From: Enoplosus armatus
Taxonomy: Eukaryota; Chordata; Actinopteri; Centrarchiformes; Enoplosidae
NCBI RefSeq assembly: GCF_043641665.1
Contig: NC_092182.1
Location: forward strand, 27,403,293-27,467,292
DNA length: 64,000 bases
Reading direction: 5' to 3'
Below the pieces are notes generated by a model. That model was not told the DNA's origin. It made no database searches and saw nothing but the letters and a program-made list of their open reading frames with translations. The translations under genes and the position numbers were made by a program. Positions 36,716 through 48,110 of this stretch are shown here, in pieces (within the stretch, counting starts at the first letter, position 1; each line of letters starts with the position of its first letter).

Positions 36716-37784
36716 AGTGGACATGCAAGGAAATAATCCACCAACCAGAAGAAGAGGACACAGCTAGACGACGACATTAAAGGAGCTCCAGTCAAAGCTC
36801 AAAGAAGAACTGATGGGAGAGTTTGTATCGAGCTGAGATGCTGCTGTTCTGTCGGTCCACTCCTTCACTTTGTTCTGCACCAACAGTAACTGTATGGTAA
36901 TCAAATGCTCATACATGGATAAATTCCTTCAGGCTACAAAACAACAGACGTGCCATGATTTTATGGACCTGGAGAGAACACTGCATCTCAGTGTGCCAGA
37001 GAAGTTGTTTGTCCTGGATATTTATGAATGTTCATAAATAACAGGCTCTTTGTCTGTAGAAGACTCATACTGCCTGGAGTTGAAGTGAATGGACAGAGGG
37101 CAGATGGAGGTGTTTCACTGCTCGACTATTTTTAGCAGATGGAGGTGTTTTACTGCTTGACTATTTTTAGCTAGGAATGCAACATAACTAAGTAAACTGC
37201 CAGGGAAAAGTTACATAGGACACAATATGTCTGCTTTACATATCTGGCTGTGTGTCGGTCTAATAAAGATTTAAAGAATGAAGATGACAAAGTGAAACAA
37301 GAGAGCAGAGAAAAGCACACTGAAAATAACTCACTGACAAATTCAAATATTCATTGATTCGACCTACTCCCCCAGCTTGCTTTTTCTCTTTTGTCTTCAT
37401 TTTCTAGACGCTGCTTCTGTGTTTTGCCCACCTGACTTTTCTGCATTCCACAACACTGGAATAAGTGTCAGAGCATGAAGACATTGATTTCTCCTGAAGA
37501 TATGAGAAATGGACACTGTGGATTTAACCCACATAAATCATCCTGAGCAATTGATTCATGACTTGGCATCAGACAGCAATATACAACAGTCAGGACACAC
37601 TCATACAAGATAGATGATAGATGCACTAGTAAACACACCCGACCCCGAAGCCCAGAAATACTAGTTATCTCGTTTGATGGTTTATGCTTTTTGCTGTTCT
37701 TGCAGATCCATTTAGATCTCACGTGAACATTAAAAACTCTGTGTCTCTCTAGTGGAGCGGCTTTACAAATGGCAACGTCGGCCT
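36716..37784. other. unique sequence, no gene seen
   Basis: Apart from the 35-bp tandem duplication at 37101-37170, nothing is recognised. Confidence 0.4.
37101..37170 (+). repeat. 35-bp tandem duplication
   Basis: Units at 37101-37135 and 37136-37170 begin CAGATGGAGGTGTTT and end CGACTATTTTTAG or TGACTATTTTTAG. They differ at two positions. Only two copies are present. Confidence 0.9.
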
Positions 37785-37990
37785 CAGTCCACCACTTTGA
37801 TCTAGACTGAAATATCTATTTAATAATAACTATTTGATGAATTGCCATCACACTCAGGGTCCCCAGAGGATGAATCCCGCTGACTTTTTCTACATCGTCA
37901 CTTGCAAGTTGACATCTTTTAGTGAAATATGTCAACATCGACTGGATGGATTGGCACTGAGTTTGGCACAGTCATTAATGGTCTCTTGAA
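37785..37990 (-). repeat. dispersed repeat family A, antisense fragment
   Basis: On the minus strand: CCAATCCATCCAGTCGATGT, then ACATATTTCACTAAAA, then GTCAGCGGGATTCATCCTCT, then GGGGACCCTGA, then ATATTTCAGTCTAGATCAAA and GTGGTGGAC. This is collinear with the 3' half of the 47246-47685 copy. Confidence 0.65.
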
Positions 37991-38219
37991 ATTCAAGTCA
38001 AATCCAAATTACACATCTGGGCAAAGTGAATTTCAAAGTCAGGAAAATACCAAACTGCACTATTTGCGCTGGTCAAAAATAGTGCCTTTATGTTTTTCTC
38101 TGTTTCTCTCACAGACACTCACACATTGATCTTGACACACAAGGGACCAAAGGTCAGCAGCCCCATCACTGGATGCTACCTGTGCACAGTGAAAGGCCAA
38201 AAGTTCAGCTTTTTGTGGA

Positions 38220-38420
38220 CAGCCACCCCACTTCCTGCCCTCGCCCCATGGTGATTAGCTCCTCAGGCTCATTAGTCATGCATATTTAAATCTGAGCATA
38301 TGCTGCTCCTGTTTTATTTGCATTCTTAAGCCTCTGCAGGGAAGAAGAAGAAGACACATTTGCATACTTGCAGCAGCCCACCAGAGATGGAAATAGCTGC
38401 GGACCCTTTTTAGAGTTGTG
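38220..38420. promoter_or_regulatory. candidate enhancer with paired octamer motifs
   Basis: ATTTGCAT, the POU/Oct octamer, occurs at 38316-38323 and 38358-38365 in the same orientation, 42 bp apart (start to start), about four helical turns. A near-octamer palindromic word ATGCATAT lies at 38278-38285. Flanks are repeat-free. POU-factor binding is known for the motif. Enhancer function is inferred. Confidence 0.3.
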
Positions 38421-39463
38421 TAACCAGCAACATCAGTGGTCATTATGTTTTCCTCCCCCTCCTCCCGTCCCCTCCCCCTCAATACATCCCTTTTTTCTTT
38501 CCATACCCATCTGCCCACTCACTCTTTAATTATGTGGTATTTTATATGTTTGTTTAGAAAAAAACATGTGAGACAGTTTGAATCTTTGAAAGTGGGACTG
38601 ATGGAGTTTGGATGGGTTTAAACGTTTGTTTACTCTTAAAGATTCAGTCTTGCTAATTCACACTGCACTTTTGTTACAGAGAGGTTTGTAAGAGATTATT
38701 ACATGTAATCATTAATATCCATCACTCCTTTAGCCAGTGCTAAGCAATGTGTCACCTGTGATTCAAGCAGCTTTACTAATGTATTGTAATTCAGGAGGTG
38801 GAGGAGACCAAAAACAGAGCTAACAGAGGGAGGATACTGGACTTCATTCATCCGGAGACACAAACACGACTCCACATGAAGCATCGTGTTGCTCTGTAAC
38901 GGCTGGAGGTGGAAACCAGCTGTTTGATCACAAGTTCAACGTTGTTGATATGTTAATGTTGCGTTCACAACTTGTTCCTGTCGCAAACAAGTGGACAGAA
39001 CACCAACTTTAGAAGCAGCTATCCATTCTCTGATGTAGGCTGTTGTCAACATGTTGCTGTTTATATTTACCTCTCTTCCTCACTGTATTTGTTTTTCAGC
39101 ACCAACTAATTCTAATCATAACAGCAGAATAACAACTGTTAACAGTGATTGGAGAATCTCAAACACAAAAGGGTGAAAACGCACTTGTCTGAGTTTTGTC
39201 ATGCGGCATGCAAGGCAGGGGTGTACAAAAGGAGAAGCATACTTCTCGTCATAAGAACACATATTCATGAACACGCCATCCGCTCTGAATTTATCTTTTA
39301 TCAATAATTCTTAAGAAAGAAAGAATAAAATATTTGTTCTCCTTAATCTCATCTTGTAGAAATGAACAGATATGTGGGGGAGGATAACAGTTTCTGAAAC
39401 ATGTGTCATAATCAGAATATAATATTTAGGTGAAAGCGTGCTCTTAATTTGTTCATTCATATC
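38421..39463. other. unique sequence, no gene seen
   Basis: A short C/T-rich patch (38450-38520) and AT-rich unique DNA. Only sub-70-codon frames occur. Confidence 0.4.
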
Positions 39464-39471
39464 CACACACA

Positions 39472-39531
<60 letters not shown>
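39464..39531 (+). repeat. CA microsatellite, about 33 units
   Basis: Long CA tract with a single T interruption at 39473. Confidence 0.95.
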
Positions 39532-39532
<1 letters not shown>

Positions 39533-40023
39533 CTAGATTTCCCCTGTAGACATGAAGAAGAGCTGAGACTTATGAGATGAATAAGACAAAATGATTAAAA
39601 TGATCCAGTTCATTAAACAAACGGTTTCAGCCGTCATCAAAGAGCGGTGCTAACGTCAACACACAGAACAAGCATTCGGTTTCCACAACATGTCGTCAGT
39701 CTTTTATGAGGAGAGGGATGGGAACATGGGCTGCTCGCCCAGCTGCCGTGGGAAATCATTTATGCACATACAGTAGAGGTTCATTGATCAAAGTAGTGAT
39801 GTAAAGAGAGACATGCAGAGCAAAGGACAGAGGAGGACAGAGACTCCACCTCTCCTTCTCTCTGGCGTCATGTGTCCAGGGAAAATGTTCTGATGTCACA
39901 GTGTAGTGAGTGACCTCATCAAAAGGTCAATACTGGACGCTTCTGCAAACCCCCAGTTATCTTCAATGACAATATTACGTCCAACATTTTCTTAAATTGC
40001 TGCTGTCTACAACATCTGCGCAC

Positions 40024-40195
40024 AGTTAAAGTTAGGGAAAAGGTTTTGGTTACGGTCAATAAAGTACGGTTTAAACTTGGCTAAGGTTACAGTTAATAGG
40101 AAGGTGAACGTGATGGGACACTGACTCTGGTCTCTGGTCTCCTGCATGAAAGTGTGACGTGCTACTTGCTCGTCCAACACCTTTACTTTCCACCC
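40024..40195 (-). mobile_element. probable diverged tRNA-derived SINE, antisense
   Basis: On the minus strand TTGGACGAGCAAGTAGCACG resembles an eroded A-box region, followed by CTTTCATGCAGGAGACCAGA and a degenerate B-box region. A body of repeated TTAACTGTAACCTTAGCC-type words ends near CTAACTTTAACTGTG. This order matches a teleost repeat I recall whose head is tRNA-like. A shorter related piece may lie at 47112-47215. Divergence is high. Confidence 0.4.
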
Positions 40196-40199
40196 GGCT

Positions 40200-42948
40200 A
40201 CATGTAGGTCAGACTTCCTGCATGAACACTGAATGTTGGCACTGGATGTGACCTTGGTAATTAGCACGAGCAGCAGCAGCTACCATGGTTGACCAGACAA
40301 AGTGCAAGATGCAGGAATTTATCCTCCATCAAAGAAAATAAAGAGAGAATCAATTTCACAATAATACAAGATTCACTTACTTAAAAAAGTACATATTTAT
40401 TTTAAATCAATAGCTCCTGAGGGACATGGGGAAAGAGCCAGAGAGAGCAGAGGGAACTGTCCCTCTCAGAATAACAGGTTGTGTTCGAGAGCCTCACACA
40501 TTCATCACCAGAAAGCATCTTCCTCTCCTCCTGCTGACTCTGTTTCCCTCTCCCCTCACTTTCTAACACATTGTGCTCCTCTGTTACTCTCTCCCTCTCA
40601 AGTAACTCTTTGTCTAGCCTCTTTCTCTCTCGACACCCCCCCCTCACTTTTTTCGCTCACTTCATCTCAACCTCTCGACTGCTCTGTCTCCCTTTATCTG
40701 TGTCTCTCTCCTTCCCCCCGCACGCCTCTCCCTTTCATCCACTCTCCAATTATCTTCCGTTCCTACCATCTTTCCCCCCCGTCCAATCTGGCAGCGCAGA
40801 ATGGAGCAGCAGTAGAAAACAGACAGTGTGGACTGCCCACAACTTCTCCTCCTTTGATTCAGATTGATGCCGAGTGCAGTTGGGTCAAAATCATCGCCCA
40901 CCACTCTTCTGTGGTGCTTCTCAAACGGAATGAGGTAGAAAATGATAATTCTTGTTCTGGAAGTTGCTTCCTGTTTCAAGGTCGTGGGTTCAGTTTCATC
41001 GCCAGAAAGCATCAATTCTTAAACTGGAGCCCCTCTTTGGTCGCTTTACTGCAGTATAAATCATGCGCTTCATTATGATTCATGTTTTCTTTGACGTGAT
41101 ATCGTTAATATAACATGAATATGGGAATAATGGTGTACATGTTCTCCTCTGGAAGGCATTCATAGTGTTGCACTCGGTTGTTCACATGAAAAGAGACAGA
41201 AATTGATGTGTGAAGAATAAAAAAAGAGCTATTTGACCATCCAAGCATACTGGCAGCTGAAGTTATGTAGAACCCCACTCAGCTGAACATAAGAACTGCT
41301 GTGTAATGGAAACACAAATGCACATGGCTAGTGTCTACAGCTTGAGAAACTGGCCATAGTAAAGTTACACAGTAAAGTCAGAGCAGCAACATGAAGGCAG
41401 AACGCAGTAAGAAAGAAAGAAGAACCCATTTGGAAAGCAAACTACTTGGCAGACTTTCCTACGCTGGCACTGCCTGAAGAGACAAAAGGTCTGAGAGTCA
41501 ACACACAGTTTGTGTGTAAATGCTTTTTGACAGGTAGAATGCAAAGTTTTCTATGTATCATGCCGGCAGTGGTGGATTGTCCCCCAGAGCAGCCAGTTTA
41601 TCAACAGGACTGACAATAGTCCCAGCTGGGAGTAGAAGACTCTATCTCTCTGCACTATATTGCAGCATTACATGTTTTGATGAATTATGTCAGATTTTTA
41701 GATACGATAGCTCATAAGATGTTTTCCAGAGTTTTTATATCTACGTGATTTCTATCTGTCTTAGTTCCTGGGAGTCCGTGTCTGGTGTCTGCAGGTAACA
41801 CTGCGGCACACACTGACGAGCTTCACCCAGTTTATAAATGTGGGCTTTCTCCTGTAAATTACCACATGAGCTGCGGCATATCTATGTAAACATTCCCAGC
41901 ATACCGATCAGTGTTTACACAACACACACACAGTAGCTGCACACATGAACACACACACACTGACTACATTATCTCTCCCTGAGCCCTGAGGGTCCACGTG
42001 CCTGAACGTACCAGGTGAAGGCAAATAAAGTCGCTCCATGTGGCGAGACCGGGGCGCTATGTGAAGACAGACACAGCTGTAAGGCAAAGGGTGGATTCAT
42101 CACTTCATTTTAAAGCCACTGCTAAGCTGCGAACAAATCAAGGGGATTGAGTTTTAAGGTTCATTTTTGACCTTGGAAGTAGTAGTTTGACGAAACATTC
42201 TCAAGGACCACTTACTGGATAGCTTTTCGTTGGATCTTGTAGCCTTCAGGAATTTGGTTTCCCTCACGTAACAACAGCTGGTCGTATATGGTTATATAAC
42301 TTCATCCACTGATGAAAGCCACAGGATGCGGCTGAAAGTTCTGGAAAATCAAGTAAATGGACCTTGAGTTAAGAGTTTTGGGTCAAAGTGGGAAGTTATG
42401 ACCAGGACTTTGTTTAGCCCCATGTGGACCGCACCTGTCTGGAGTACGAATCAGATCTGACATCAGCTTAAATGGTTCATATCACAGATAACAGCCACCT
42501 TTTCCTCATTGTTATAGTTCTTTTAGAAATACATATTGTTACCGCAATAAAAACAAACACCATAAACAGACTAAGACAACTGTCCAGAGTATACACAGTT
42601 AAGATGCAATAAAGGACTAAAGACACGATAGATAATAAATAATTAGTCCTTTCGTACATTGTTCCAGGAGGAAGGTGCGGTGCATATAAAAGCCTTTTTA
42701 CCCAGCTGTGTCCTCTCTCTTTAGAACATGGTGAGGATGCATTTCATATTGTTTATTTCATGTTGTTTACATGTTCAGGGTCAGTTACGTGTCTTCATGT
42801 TCAGCTGTGAAACATGTTTGAGAAGGTACTTTATTAAATCCAGCAATGCCAAAGTCTGAGTCAAGGTTTGTACAAAACGTGTCTTCTTAACTAAAACAGC
42901 TCTGCCGAACAAAATGTGCTTGCATGTGCACACTCACACGCATGTACT

Positions 42949-42949
<1 letters not shown>
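40200..42949. other. long unique stretch with pyrimidine block, no gene seen
   Basis: 40520-40790 is C/T-rich on the plus strand, keeping a 199-codon Ser/Pro/Leu-rich frame open from 40479 to 41078. Its bias follows the base composition, an opposing frame is open as well, and no domain is recognised, so it is not called. 42640-42720 carries words resembling a dispersed repeat (GTTCCAGGAGGAAGGTGC), unassigned. Confidence 0.4.

Positions 42950-43001
<52 letters not shown>
42950..43001 (+). repeat. CA microsatellite, about 26 units
   Basis: Uninterrupted CA tract. A 122-codon frame that begins in it continues into a C/T-rich block (43120-43270) and is low complexity. Confidence 0.95.
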
Positions 43002-43003
<2 letters not shown>

Positions 43004-44006
43004 GTTTAGCTGATAAGGCTCAATGGACAAAGTGCAAAACAGCCAAACTTATTTCTCTGTCAGTCTCTGGCGGTCTGTGTCGCCTCGGCCCTTTGTTTCT
43101 TCAAGGTACCGACTTTATGTGTCTTCCTCTATCTCTCTGCTCAGTTTGTCTCAGCCTCTGTCTCTGTCCTCTTATCAGCTCCATTCCACACCAGCCTCCC
43201 TCACTCTCCCTCTTTGTTTCTCGCCCTCTCTCGCTCTCTCCCTGTTTATTTTTACATCTCTTATGTCGTCTTGCTCATCCGTAACCTGACCTATACAGCA
43301 GGCGGCTGTCTATCTGCCAGTCAGAAGCTACTCAGCCCTGCCCTAATATGTCGCCTGGCTGGCTGCAGGCAGGCCAGTATTATTAGAACTACACTAACAG
43401 TAGCAGCAAACAGGGTTACAGTGTTTGAGGCAATCAAACTGCAGACTTATAAACAAAATATCCTGTAGAAAACACATACAGACACAGACATGAACATGTT
43501 CATCCAAAGGGACGAGGCATGCGTAGTAACGCGAGGTCACAAGGTTGCTGGTTATTTTCCCCCTGAAGTCATCAGAGCTACAATATAAATGTTTACACGT
43601 ATGATACTGAAACACACCTAAGATGGAAGAATTACAGACACAGCAGATTCCTTTTGGCTGGAATCACATCGTTTTGCCTGTGAGAACAAGCCAAATAGGA
43701 TCTTATCTGGAACTGTGTGTAAGTACATTGAGAGCCAGTAGAAACAGGAGTCTAATTTCTTGTATGTGTAAACATACTTGGCCGATTGTGACTTAACCCT
43801 AATGTTATGTTTGGAGTCCTGGAGGCCCTGTGTCCTCTTCAACAGCTGTTGTTGACAGGACTTCATACACAACACGACCCTCACAAATCCCAAATAAGTC
43901 TGTCTGTATAGAATTTGTTTATAAGAGATCTGGGGGCTAACTGGCCCAAACACAAGACGCTGTTCATGACTTTGTCTGCAGATTACTTATTTGGAAACAA
44001 AAGGAA
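43002..44006. other. pyrimidine block then unique sequence, no gene seen
   Basis: C/T-rich to about 43270, then ordinary sequence. The 111-codon minus-strand frame at 43618-43953 shows no domain that I recognise. Confidence 0.4.
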
Positions 44007-44261
44007 TAGATAGATAGTGACCACTGCAGACTGGGAACACCCCACAAGAGCTGCAGTTTTGGAGATGCTCTGACCCAGTCGTCCAGCCTTTTCAAACTCG
44101 CTCAAATCCTTACGCTTGCCCATTTTTCCTGCTTCTAACACATCAACTTTGAGGACAAAATGTTCATTTGTTGCCTAACATATCCCAGGTGCCATGATGG
44201 AGAGATAATCAGTGTTATTCACTTCACCTGTCAGCGGTCATAATGTTATGCCTGATCGGTG
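44007..44261 (-). mobile_element. truncated Tc1-like transposon: one inverted-repeat end plus transposase N-terminus
   Basis: The minus strand begins at 44261 with CACCGATCAGGCATAACATT, which I recognise as the terminal repeat of a Tc1-like family widespread in fish, flanked by TA (44262-44263). An ATG at 44123 opens a frame reading [12 protein letters not shown] and [15 protein letters not shown], the helix-turn-helix DNA-binding start of a Tc1-type transposase. A few residues appear missing between the two blocks, in frame. The frame runs out at about 44007 after roughly 38 residues. The catalytic domain and the other end are absent, so the fragment is immobile. It is a different family from the element at 61526. 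Confidence 0.8.
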
Positions 44262-44263
44262 TA

Positions 44264-45897
44264 TATTTGTTAATGTACAGCCAATACTTCAAATAAGTTC
44301 TTGTTTGGTTTAATAACAAGGCTTTATGGTCATTTCTGTATTCTGACACCTTCATTAAAGGTGCAAACCCAGTTTGTGGCAAAGTGAAGGATTACCACTT
44401 CAATATTTTTCTACTTATGGAGTTTGAATAATTTTAGAAGAAAATCCAAAAACAAACCAAAGTGTATTTTTATGCTTCAAGTCTTTTTTCTACAGCAATT
44501 ATGTGCTGGGTTGGCCAACTTGCAGGTGACCTACGCTCAGTACTGTGCCTGAACGCACCCTGAGTAGACGCAGTGTAAAGAGTCAATTTCGATCAGGGAA
44601 ATCAGGGAGCTGAATGTTGGACGCGTTTATCTTCTCTCCTCCAAAACACACACTCACACACACTCGCACACAAAACCCCAGACCACCCACACTGCAGTAG
44701 CCAGCCTGGAAGCTAGTCCTGTTGGCACCTGGTGTCACCTTCCCCTCCAAGTCTGGTTCTAGACACATATCTCAGATACCCTAGAACAGCATACTGTATA
44801 AGGGCCTCCAGAGACACACTCTCATAAACACTTACAATACATACATGGATGCACGCAGGCATGCAAGTGTACACACATGCAAACACACACACACACACAC
44901 ACACACGGACACAGATGCAGCAGCAATGTGAAGCAGGCAGGAAAAAAAAAAGAGCCTCTGCAGTGGACTTTAATGAGCACCGCAGTCAGACAGCAGTTAA
45001 TAGTCATGCTAATCTCTAAGCTCCTGCCTCCATCCCTCCATCCCTCCATCCATTCTCTTCATCTTTAGTGTCTCTCTCTCTCTCTCTCTCTCTCTAGCTC
45101 ACCCCTTCACTCCTCTATTCCCTGCAGTTATTTCTATTTCTCCCCCTATCAGAACCCCCCCCCCCTCTCTTCTACCTTTCCTTTTCTTCAACTCATTTCC
45201 TTGCTCTCCCCCTCCCTCCATCCTTTCCCTCCTCATCCTTTGTTTGCTTTCTACTTCATTCTCTCATTCACTTTTGCTGTCGGCCTTCTTTGATGCATCT
45301 CTCTTCACTCTCTTCCCACTTCCTTATATTCTCTCATCTCCTTATAGACAAGCACTCCTGAGAGGCCTCTCTGAAACACTGTGTCAGCTCTTCAGGACAG
45401 ACAGTGTGTGTGTGTGTGTGTGTGCAGTTGCATGTGTGCATCAACCAGACAGCTTGGCTTGACTGTTAATTGTGTGTAGCTCATATACAAACCACTTACT
45501 GACCTCGTCGAAGGCAATTTGGAGAAAAGAAAAAAAAGCTAAGGTGAAATTAGATGAGAGATAGAATAGAAAAGAGACGAGAAGACATTTAAAGTACTTT
45601 CATGAACAGATGATGGAAAGACAGACAAGCAACGCAGAAGCAAATGAATAAGAAAAGGAGAGAGGAAGAGAGCGAACATTAATGACAAGTGATTAGTTTG
45701 AAAGGAACAGGGGTTAATTGTAATGCGCGCTAACGGCTTCTCAAGAGCTTCATACATATCAAAAGTCAACATTGACAAAGCATGTCACATGTAGTGCCAT
45801 TGTTTTGTGTTGAAATGTAAAATACAGACAGCTAATACCAACTGAAATCAGAGAGGAGGAAGGGAGTTTTCACTCAGGTTGAATCGGTATGTTTCAA
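44264..45897. other. unique sequence with CA, TC and TG tracts, no gene seen
   Basis: Holds a CA tract (44883-44906), a TC tract (45071-45095), an 11-C run near 45155-45165, and a TG tract (45404-45424). 45000-45350 is strongly pyrimidine-rich on the plus strand. Confidence 0.5.
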
Positions 45898-46010
45898 AGA
45901 ATCAGAACAAATCAGAATCAGAAATGATTGATCCCCGGGGGGAAATTCTACATTGTAATGTAATGTAATGTAACATGTATGTAATGTATTGTAATGTATG
46001 AGTGTACATG
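45898..46010 (+). repeat. dispersed repeat family B, copy 3, with TAATG tail
   Basis: AGAATCAGAACA, AATCAGAATCAGAAATGATT, then GATCCCCGGGGGGAAATTCT. A run of TAATG/TGTAATGTA units to about 46000 follows. It lacks the ACTTT piece of the other copies (short deletion). Confidence 0.75.
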
Positions 46011-46354
46011 TTTTAATAGATCCTCACACTTGGGACGCTTTGGTGATCACTGCAGGTAACTGTGCTCCACTGTTAAACTCATAGCATCAGTGTAACAACA
46101 TAACTGTGCTAATAACACACAAGTTACCGACTCATTCACTCATCCCCACCAATAAAACAGCTCACTTCTCAGGCCACTAATAATCTTTTGAAAGCCAATT
46201 CATTCAAATTAGAAATATTAATCAGTTTAGACACATTTTGGGTTAGGGTTAGCAACACTGCTACATTTCTACCTGTATCAAAGGTAGACACCAAGAGTAG
46301 AATTATCTATGTTTCTAAAATTTGAAAAATGGTGATATAAATATTCAAAGCAAA

Positions 46355-46684
46355 ATGTACTTAAGTATCAAGAGAAAATCTAATGCCCCATGAGTATTAC
46401 TATACTATACTATAATACATTATATGATTGCTGTTACATTATTGTGTGAGGAGCAGTTTACCGTTGATTGCTCGAGGGTGAAATCTGAAGTATTTTTTAG
46501 TTTTGTGTGTAAAATCTGAATTTGTAAAGCAGCTGTGGAATACATGTAGGGGACTAAAAAGTTCCCTCTTTTCCTCTAAATTGTAGAGGAGTAGAAATGA
46601 AAATGCTCAAGTAAAGTAAAAGTACCTCAACTGTGTGCTTAAATACAGTACTTGAGTAAATGTACTAGTTATATTTCACCATTT
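46355..46684 (+). mobile_element. MITE-like element of the AGTAAAAGTAC family
   Basis: Landmarks in order: ATGTACTTAAGTATCAAGAG, TGTAAAATCTGAATTTGTAA, AAGCAGCTGTGGAATACATG, GTAGAGGAGTAGAAATGAAA, CTCAAGTAAAGTAAAAGTAC, CTTGAGTAAATGTACTAGTT, ATATTTCACC. This is a very abundant non-autonomous repeat in teleosts. It shares its 3' part with 23479-23580. No coding capacity. Confidence 0.65.
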
Positions 46685-47245
46685 TTGAATTATTGTTCAA
46701 GCTCCTGGTCACAAGCTGTTTGTTCAATAATCAAGCCTCTTCTTAAATCCCCACTTGACGAAGCTCTTTTGGTGCTCAGTTGGTTAAACATGGTTAAACC
46801 CCTCAAGGTTTTCTGACCCAATAACTAGAGGTGCGTTGGATCATTTTGAATTCAAGTTTAACCAGTTTTTGGTTAAACGTGAGGGGCCAAACATGTAATC
46901 ACAACCCTGTCTCGAGGAAATTATGATTATATAGTGCTGCTTTGCAGCGGCAGATATGTTTTGTAAAATAAGTAATGTCGCCTGGAGTAAATAAAGCATG
47001 ATAAAATGGTTTTATCGTAGTGTCAGATCTTAAAAAATTCCACAGTGACTTGAAGCTTGAGACATAACATATTTGCTTTAACATATTTACAACATACGAA
47101 ACCACAATCTTCCCCTAACCTTAACCAAAGTCCTTTTGTTTTGTAACCACATGCAAGGCAGGAGCTGAACTCACACAACCATCCACCTCGACCACCTCGA
47201 CCACCTCCCTGCCGCTTGCGTGCAGTATGTAGTGTCTACAGCATG
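46685..47245. other. unique sequence, no gene seen
   Basis: Contains CCACCTCGACCACCTCGACC near 47185, a short 10-bp tandem. 47112-47215 may be a diverged relative of the 40024 repeat. Nothing else was seen. Confidence 0.4.
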
Positions 47246-47685
47246 CTAGCAGCTTTGTGAGGCTGTATTTAGACACAGCAGTGCTTTGAGCTAAATGCTA
47301 ATGTCAGCATGCTAATCCTCACAATGAAACAGCGTACACCGCTTACCATGTTAACCATCTTAGTTTAGCATGTTAGCATTCAAACATGCGCTAATCCAGC
47401 CAACAAAAACTAAAATGTCAGCCTCATGGTCGCGTTAGAGAAAACGTCAGAGGATCACCAAAGTCATTCAGATACATCGTCTGGAAACCATGATCAATCC
47501 ATCCAGTAGATGTATTTCACATAATGAATGAAAACTCTGACCTGCTGGTGGCGCTACAGGAAAATCAGAGGATCACCAAAGGCGAGAGAATTCATTCACT
47601 GGAGACCATAAAGTCTGTACAAAATGTCACGATGATCCATCAAATACTGAAATATTTCAGTCTGGACCACAGAGGTGGACCGACA
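47246..47685 (+). repeat. dispersed repeat family A, second long copy
   Basis: Collinear with 2738-3181 in its first half. The second half carries two tandem versions of an internal module, each with a GGTCGCGTTAGAG or GGTGGCGCTACAG word, AATCAGAGGATCACCAAAG-type word and ACCAT word, ending with ATATTTCAGTCTGGACCACA and GGTGGACCGACA. The 94-codon frame inside is chance. Confidence 0.75.
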
Positions 47686-47889
47686 TGTTGCCAAGGACAA
47701 ATCCAAATGGAACTTCTGGGTAATGACTGCATGTGGCACTGGTCAATGCTTTGTCCCTGTAAACTAACAATCAATACATTTGTCTGGTGTTGGTTGTACC
47801 TACAGTAATCCCCTGTTCCACAATGCTTTTGGGAAACCTTCATAGAATGAATTCTTTATATATGAATACACGCATACACCTCACCGTCA

Positions 47890-48110
47890 CCTCCTCTGTC
47901 TCTTGTTCCTTTTCTATATTGCTTCTTGTCCTCAAAGTCACATTAAATAACTGAGTCAGCACAGAAATGTCCCCGTGCTCTCTATCTCTGTCTTCCTCCC
48001 CTTACAGGCATAAAAACAGACCGGTCAGAGAGGGAGCACACAGTGAGGACATTTGCTGGAAGCTTTAGTGCATTACAAAAGTAATACTGCTGCTGCATCC
48101 ATTTGAACTA
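47890..48110 (+). repeat. diverged segment paired with 56510-56725
   Basis: A pyrimidine tract, then a 27-bp word starting AAATAACTGAGTCAGCACAG (47945-47971), then a C/T-rich spacer, then an ACAGACCGGTCAGAGAG-like word and GCTTTAGTGCATT. The same order occurs at 56510-56725. It is either an unrecognised dispersed repeat or an old local duplication. Confidence 0.5.

Noticed and set aside
40950..41000. GGTCGTGGGTTCAGTTTC as a SINE B box on the plus strand
   Set aside because: Two or more changes from the consensus, no A box and no known body downstream.
40479..41078. 199-codon plus-strand frame
   Set aside because: Its first half is Ser/Pro/Leu-rich because of a C/T-rich tract, an opposing frame of 117 codons overlaps it, and no domain is recognisable.
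46240..46260. TTAGGG-like words (GGGTTAGGGTTAG)
   Set aside because: Only two units, so not an interstitial telomere array.
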